A program made the translations under genes and the position numbers. A DNA stretch of 35,605 bases from Bradyrhizobium sp. Tv2a-2 (GTDB lineage: Bacteria; Pseudomonadota; Alphaproteobacteria; Rhizobiales; Xanthobacteraceae), in contig NZ_AXAI01000010.1 in assembly GCF_000472425.1 (NCBI RefSeq), positions 162,376 through 197,980 on the forward strand. The letters run 5' to 3'. The stretch's first letter is position 1; each line of letters opens with the position of its first letter. Below the pieces are notes generated by a model that was not told the origin of the DNA, made no database searches, and saw only the letters and a list, made by a program, of their open reading frames with translations. Positions 31,707-35,605 of the stretch are shown here, in pieces.

Positions 31707-33119
31707 ATGAGCGCTGAGGTCCCAACCGAGCCGCAAGAGCCGCAGCGACCGCAACTTGCCATCACCAACCGCGGCCAGGTGGTGCTGTTCGCGCTGTTGA
31801 CGCTGATCCTCACCGCTTTCACGGTCTGGGCCGGCCGCGCCTGGGTGAAGAGCTCGGAAACCTTGATCTTCGCCGTCGGCGCCCCCAACAGCGAGGAGGC
31901 GCATTTCGCTGAGCGGCTCGCGGCGGTCATGAAGAACACCTCCTCCCGTTTTCGCCTCAAGATTGTAACCAGTACTGACAATGCCAAGGCGCTGTCGCTG
32001 TTCGACCGCCGCCTCGCCGACCTTGCGCTGCTCCGTACCGATGCGAAGATTCCGCCACGCGCGCGGGCGCTGGCGATCGTCGAGCACGACCCCATGCTCC
32101 TGATCAGCCCCGGCGACAAGAAGATCAAGACACTCGACGATCTCAAGAAAAAGAAGATCGCCGTGCTCGCCGAGGGCGAGAAGAACCTCGCCTTTGTGCG
32201 CAACATGCTTGAGGCGCTCGACGCGCATGATGCGGCCTCCCGCGTTCAGCTGGCCCCTGCGGGCTCGACGCTGCAAAAGCTGTTTTCCTCAGGCTATGGC
32301 GCGGTGATCGCGATCTTCCATCTGTCCAATGCGATAAAGAACAAGAGCTACGCGCAATACGACAAGCAGGGCAATTTCACCCTGAACGCGATCGACGGGA
32401 CCAAAGGCCTGGCGCGCAGGATCCCGGGGATCAGCGACGAGACGATCGAGGCCGGCACGCTGTCCTCGGCGCCGGAAATTCCCGAGGACGATCTCGACAC
32501 CGTCGGCCTCGAATGGCTGCTGGTCGCACAGGCGCACATGTCGGGCACCACCGCCGGCGACCTCGCCCGCATCATCTATGAAAACAAGTCGGAACTCGCG
32601 CTCGACGACGGGTTCGGCTCCAGGATCGAGCCTGCGGTGACCGACAAGGATGCCTTCGTGATGGCCCATCCGGGCGCCCGCGACTACATCAATGACGATA
32701 CCAAGTCATTCATGGATCGCTACAGCGACATGATGTATCTCGGCGCCGGCGCGCTGTCCGTGATCGGCTCGGTCTTCGCGGCGATCTACTCCCAAATTAC
32801 CCGTGTCTCGCCGGCAAAGGCCGGCGCGCTTGCCACCGCCATCCTCACCATCGGCGAGAAGGTCGAGCACGCCCATTGTCTCGACGACCTCGAACTGCTG
32901 CAGGAAGAACTGGAAAAAATCCTGCGCGGCGCGGTGATCGGATTGCGCGACGGCACCATCAGTGGCGACGGTCTGGAGACGTTCAAGCTCGGCTATGAAT
33001 TCGTGCGCGACGAGATCGCGATGCGGCGGGACTACCTGCAGCGGCATGCCGAATGTAATGCGCTGGACGTGGCACTGCTCGATGCACCGGGCAAGCCGAG
33101 CAAGGAAGCCGCGGAATAG
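31707..33119 (+). CDS. TAXI family solute-binding protein, membrane-anchored, without adjacent TRAP permease
   Basis: A 470-aa TAXI-type (TRAP-associated extracytoplasmic immunogenic protein) binding protein. It begins with a 20-residue proline-rich cytoplasmic tail, then a TM anchor (about 23-46) rather than a cleavable signal. The binding domain runs from FAVGAPNSEEAHFAERLAAVMK to about 340 and includes VEHDPMLLISP and the KTLDDLKKKKIAVL segment. A second TM (about 344-366) and a helical, cytoplasmic C-terminal domain of about 105 residues (KVEHAHCLDDLELLQEELEKIL) follow. The start is supported by GGGAGAGG. No 4TM-12TM permease is adjacent; the next gene is dctA. It may act as a sensor or as partner of a distant permease. 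Confidence 0.85.
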   Translation: MSAEVPTEPQEPQRPQLAITNRGQVVLFALLTLILTAFTVWAGRAWVKSSETLIFAVGAPNSEEAHFAERLAAVMKNTSSRFRLKIVTSTDNAKALSLFDRRLADLALLRTDAKIPPRARALAIVEHDPMLLISPGDKKIKTLDDLKKKKIAVLAEGEKNLAFVRNMLEALDAHDAASRVQLAPAGSTLQKLFSSGYGAVIAIFHLSNAIKNKSYAQYDKQGNFTLNAIDGTKGLARRIPGISDETIEAGTLSSAPEIPEDDLDTVGLEWLLVAQAHMSGTTAGDLARIIYENKSELALDDGFGSRIEPAVTDKDAFVMAHPGARDYINDDTKSFMDRYSDMMYLGAGALSVIGSVFAAIYSQITRVSPAKAGALATAILTIGEKVEHAHCLDDLELLQEELEKILRGAVIGLRDGTISGDGLETFKLGYEFVRDEIAMRRDYLQRHAECNALDVALLDAPGKPSKEAAE

Positions 33120-33197
33120 CGGCGGTCTCCCCCGAGCGTGCGCGATTGTGATTGCCCGCCCTGCGCAGAAGCCCCATGATGGCTGCAGACACATGAT

Positions 33198-34547
33198 ATG
33201 CCATCCGAGACCCCCCAAATGACCCCCGTCGCGATCCAGCCGGCCAGCCGGCACCCCCATCAGCCCTGGTACCGGATCCTCTACGTCCAGGTCCTGATCG
33301 CGATCGCGCTCGGGGTGCTCATCGGCCATTTCTACCCCGATCTCGGCAAGCAATTAAAGCCGCTCGGCGACGGCTTCATCGCGCTGATCAAGATGATGAT
33401 CGCGCCGGTCATCTTCTGCACCGTCGTGCACGGCATCTCCTCGATGGGCGACCTCAAGCGGGTCGGCCGGGTCGGGCTGAAGGCGCTGATCTATTTCGAA
33501 ACTGTCTCGACGGTGGCGCTCGCGGTCGGCCTTCTCGTCGGCAGGACGCTGCAGCCGGGGCGCGGCTTCAACATCGATCCCTCGACGATCGATGCGAAGT
33601 CGGTTGCGAGCTACGTGACACAAGCCAAGCAGGAGGGCATCGTCTCCCATCTGATGGCGATCATTCCCGACAGCTATCTGGGCGCGATCGCGCGCGGTGA
33701 CGTCCTGCAGGTGCTGCTGATCTCGATCCTGTCGGGCTTTGCCATCTCCTACCTCGGCAAGGCGGGCGAGCCGATCTCCGACGCCGTCGACAAGGCTGCC
33801 AAGATGTTCTTCGGCATCATCCGCATCATCGTACGGGCCGCGCCGCTCGGCGCATTCGGCGCGATGGCGTTTACGGTCGGCGCCTACGGGCTCGGCTCGC
33901 TCGTCAACCTCGCCGCGCTGATCGGCACGTTCTATCTGACCAGCCTCCTGTTCGTGCTGATCGTACTGGGATCGATCGCGCGGCTCGCCGGCTTCTCGAT
34001 CATCCGCTTCATCGCCTACATCAAGGATGAGCTGCTGATCGTGCTCGGCACGTCTTCTTCCGAGACGGTGCTGCCGCAGATCATGCAGAAGATGGAGCAT
34101 CTCGGCGCTTCGCGCTCGGTGGTCGGCCTCGTGGTGCCGACCGGCTACAGCTTCAATCTCGACGGCACCAACATCTACATGACGCTGGCGACCCTGTTCC
34201 TGGCGCAGGCGACAAACACCGAGCTCACGATCTGGCAGGAACTCGGCATCCTAGGTGTCGCCATGATCACCTCGAAGGGTGCCTCGGGCGTGACCGGCGC
34301 CGGCTTCATCACGCTGGCGGCAACGCTCTCCATCGTCCCCGACATTCCGATCCAGTCGATCGCGATCCTGGTCGGCATCGACAAGTTCATGAGCGAGTGC
34401 CGCGCGCTGACCAACCTGGTCGGCAACGGCGTCGCCTGCGTCGTGATTTCGCTCTCCGAAGGCGAGCTCGACAAGGCCGCGCTGCACGAGACGATGGCGC
34501 ATCCGCTCGAAATCGGCGAGGCGCTGGAGCCGGGCGGCGCCGCGTGA
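33198..34547 (+). CDS. dctA: C4-dicarboxylate/cation symporter DctA
   Basis: A 449-aa DAACS-family secondary transporter for succinate, fumarate and malate, with eight TM helices and two re-entrant hairpins. Family motifs: SSSETVLPQIM (HP1), NLDGTNIYM (the NMDGT cation-binding motif, with L for M), SKGASGVTGAGF (HP2) and GIDKFMSECRALTNLVGNGVA in TM8. It lies 78 bp after the TAXI gene on the same strand. No DctB/DctD two-component genes are adjacent, unlike the classical rhizobial dctA. An alternative start is ATG 33219. Confidence 0.93.
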   Translation: MPSETPQMTPVAIQPASRHPHQPWYRILYVQVLIAIALGVLIGHFYPDLGKQLKPLGDGFIALIKMMIAPVIFCTVVHGISSMGDLKRVGRVGLKALIYFETVSTVALAVGLLVGRTLQPGRGFNIDPSTIDAKSVASYVTQAKQEGIVSHLMAIIPDSYLGAIARGDVLQVLLISILSGFAISYLGKAGEPISDAVDKAAKMFFGIIRIIVRAAPLGAFGAMAFTVGAYGLGSLVNLAALIGTFYLTSLLFVLIVLGSIARLAGFSIIRFIAYIKDELLIVLGTSSSETVLPQIMQKMEHLGASRSVVGLVVPTGYSFNLDGTNIYMTLATLFLAQATNTELTIWQELGILGVAMITSKGASGVTGAGFITLAATLSIVPDIPIQSIAILVGIDKFMSECRALTNLVGNGVACVVISLSEGELDKAALHETMAHPLEIGEALEPGGAA

Positions 34548-34574
34548 GCGCTGGTCCAGCGCACGCTCGGACCG

Positions 34575-34823
34575 TCAGCCGCCGTTCTTGAGAGCGCGCT
34601 TGACCTTTTGCACGGGCCAGCGTTCACCCGCGGCGATGACCCGAACCGTCACACCATTGCCGATTAGCGCATGCGTGCTGATCTCGTCGTTGTTGGCAAC
34701 GACGACGAGATCGGTCTCGGGTTTCCAGTCAAGCGTCAGGTCGATATCACCGGGAAAAATCTGCCACCGGGAGCCATCCTCCAATTCCACGATATGGCTT
34801 TCGGAATGGGATCGGATTTTCAT
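34575..34823 (-). CDS. Small hypothetical protein
   Basis: An 82-aa protein, probably a small beta-rich fold (IVELEDGSRWQIFPGDIDLTLDW, TDLVVVANNDEISTHALIGNGVTVRVI). I do not know a named family. The start at 34823 has GGAGGA 7 nt upstream. It is convergent with dctA (27 bp apart). The basic C-terminus (VQKVKRALKNGG) may contact nucleic acid or a partner. Confidence 0.7.
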   Translation of the reverse strand: MKIRSHSESHIVELEDGSRWQIFPGDIDLTLDWKPETDLVVVANNDEISTHALIGNGVTVRVIAAGERWPVQKVKRALKNGG

Positions 34824-34875
34824 CAGCTGTCCTCCGCGCTTGGTCGGCAACGGTCGAACCTGATCCGCCGTGGCA

Positions 34876-35175
34876 TTACGCTTGCGGACAGGCTCTCTCC
34901 AGCAAACGCCGTTGCAGCTTGAGGGACTTTTTTCGCGTCGCCCCGTTCCGCATAGCCTTGTTCCGTGTAGCCTTGTTCCGTGCAGCTTCGGCCGCCGCGC
35001 CAGCCTTGGTTCCGCTCCCCGATTCGGTCTTCCGCCGTGCTTTGGACGGTGTCTGACGGATCGGCTGCTGCTGCCAGCCGCGTTGCGGCTGGATCGTCAT
35101 CGGGCCTGTGATTGTCCTGACCATTCGTGTTGTCTTGATCGCTTGTCTCAGCTTTTGCAGGCGCAGCGACCGCAC
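34876..35175 (-). CDS. Possible small basic protein with RNKA repeats
   Basis: A 99-aa open frame rich in K, R, Q and T (MVRTITGPMTIQPQRGW is a credible N-terminus at 35124). Its C-terminal part repeats a five-residue unit (ARNKA, TRNKA, MRNGA, TRKKS) that corresponds to the 15-bp tandem repeats at 34939-34984. The repeat period keeps this frame, which argues for coding. No ribosome site is clear at 35175, 35124 or 35100. Competing long frames on both strands look less protein-like. The function is unknown; it resembles short DNA-binding or disordered proteins of rhizobia. Confidence 0.35.
   Translation of the reverse strand: MRSLRLQKLRQAIKTTRMVRTITGPMTIQPQRGWQQQPIRQTPSKARRKTESGSGTKAGAAAEAARNKATRNKAMRNGATRKKSLKLQRRLLERACPQA
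34939..34984. repeat. 15-bp tandem repeat
   Basis: About three imperfect copies of a 15-bp unit containing AGCCTTGTTCCG on the plus strand. The unit length is a multiple of three, in frame with the small basic open frame. Confidence 0.6.
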
Positions 35176-35448
35176 GCTCGCGAGCAGCCGCCGTGGCTTG
35201 CAAATTCGGAAGGTTCAACCGTGCGAAGCACGCGTTGTGACCCTCGCATCTATAATGCTTGAAAAATGAAGGGGTTCCGCTCGATATAGCTGGCAGCGCC
35301 GACGTCGCGAAACGGTCACGCTGAAAGTGTCTGCTCGTAAAGGCAATGGCGACTTCTGAAAACCAGGCGGAAGCCGTCCGACTGCTCCGAGCATTGCGGC
35401 TTTTTGCCCATCGCCGAACAACCGCCATTTGATGGAGATACCGGCGCC

Positions 35449-35538
35449 ATGCACCACCTTTTCCTCGCCATCACCTTTGCCGGTGTCGTCGTACTTGTCT
35501 TCGCGTCCCTGGTGGCCTTGGAGAGGGTGATAGGGTGA
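35449..35538 (+). CDS. Possible 29-residue single-pass membrane peptide
   Basis: Reads MHHLFLAITFAGVVV then LVFASLVALERVIG and stops. It has a clear hydrophobic helix of about 20 residues and a charged end, like KdpF-type small membrane proteins. GGAGA lies 10 nt upstream of the ATG and a strong hairpin follows 28 nt after the stop. No partner gene is visible because the window ends. Such short frames arise by chance, so confidence is low. Confidence 0.35.
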   Translation: MHHLFLAITFAGVVVLVFASLVALERVIG

Positions 35539-35565
35539 TCGCTACGCGGCGATTGATTAAGCGGC

Positions 35566-35588
35566 CCCTGTCGGATCGGACGACAGGG
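35566..35588 (+). terminator. Hairpin at the right end
   Basis: CCCTGTCG (35566-35573) and CGACAGGG (35581-35588) form an 8-bp stem with a 7-nt loop. No U-tract follows within the window, but it marks a plausible end of the small open frame before it. Confidence 0.5.
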
Positions 35589-35605
35589 ACCGCCTGCGGC
35601 GGGGG

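Noticed and set aside
34823..35428. Minus-strand frame of 201 codons at the right end
   Set aside because: It overlaps the small basic frame and the start of the 82-aa gene, has low-complexity composition, and reads the 15-bp repeats as EQGYTEQGY, but has no ribosome site or recognisable domain.

Overview
This is a GC-rich (well over 60 percent by eye) chromosomal stretch from an alphaproteobacterium, most likely Bradyrhizobium or a close relative of Rhodopseudomonas. The reasons are the density of Liv-type ABC and TRAP solute transporters, the families of small hypothetical proteins, and the intergenic palindromes of the CCTCTCCCC/GGGGAGAGG and GTCATTCCGGG types that I associate with Bradyrhizobium. 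I see no rRNA, tRNA, CRISPR array, transposase or phage gene.

Layout. 1-8.6 kb: two tandem near-identical periplasmic binding proteins, a MOFRL-family glycerate kinase, a MarR-family repressor, and a divergent ABC operon (LivH, a LivM-LivG fusion, LivF). 8.8-12 kb: a lone RND pump subunit with a non-canonical proton relay. 12.2-14.9 kb: a compact operon of five poorly characterised genes (secreted protein, DUF6152, two DUF6644 membrane proteins, cytochrome c'-like protein) that looks like an undescribed membrane redox module. 15.1-25.5 kb: an aromatic (hydroxycinnamate) catabolic block. One minus-strand operon carries a crotonase, feruloyl-CoA synthase, an HSD10-type dehydrogenase, a 4-hydroxybenzoyl-CoA-type thioesterase and an ABC binding protein. 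A second carries a TRAP transporter (DctPQM) plus a DUF3237 protein. A divergent pobA follows. 25.8-31.4 kb: small housekeeping or regulatory units (PaaI thioesterase, LysR with PPOX-family flavoprotein, GST, hypothetical gene and WYL regulator, YkgJ, DUF3307). 31.7-35.6 kb: an orphan TAXI-type binding protein, a DctA symporter and small unknown genes.

How it fits together. The gene content resembles the Rhodopseudomonas palustris cou/tar region (CouR MarR repressor, CouPSTU ABC importer, TarPQM TRAP importer, CouAB). An AT-rich imperfect dyad (ATAATTAT-N5-ATAACAAT) occurs before the crotonase operon and between dctP and pobA, with a weaker version next to the marR gene before the liv operon. 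I infer one MarR regulon for uptake of hydroxycinnamates by two transporter types, CoA activation, side-chain shortening and 3-hydroxylation of 4-hydroxybenzoate. The crotonase keeps both hydratase glutamates, which with the HSD10-like dehydrogenase argues for a beta-oxidation route rather than the hydratase-lyase route.

A second regulatory find is a pair of 24-bp dyads with identical arms (CTGCTGCCA-N6-TGTCAGCAG). One is upstream of the WYL regulator and one upstream of the GST gene, the latter inside the 3' end of the neighbouring hypothetical gene. Gene names and family assignments rest on my reading of the translations and remembered family features; no database search was run.
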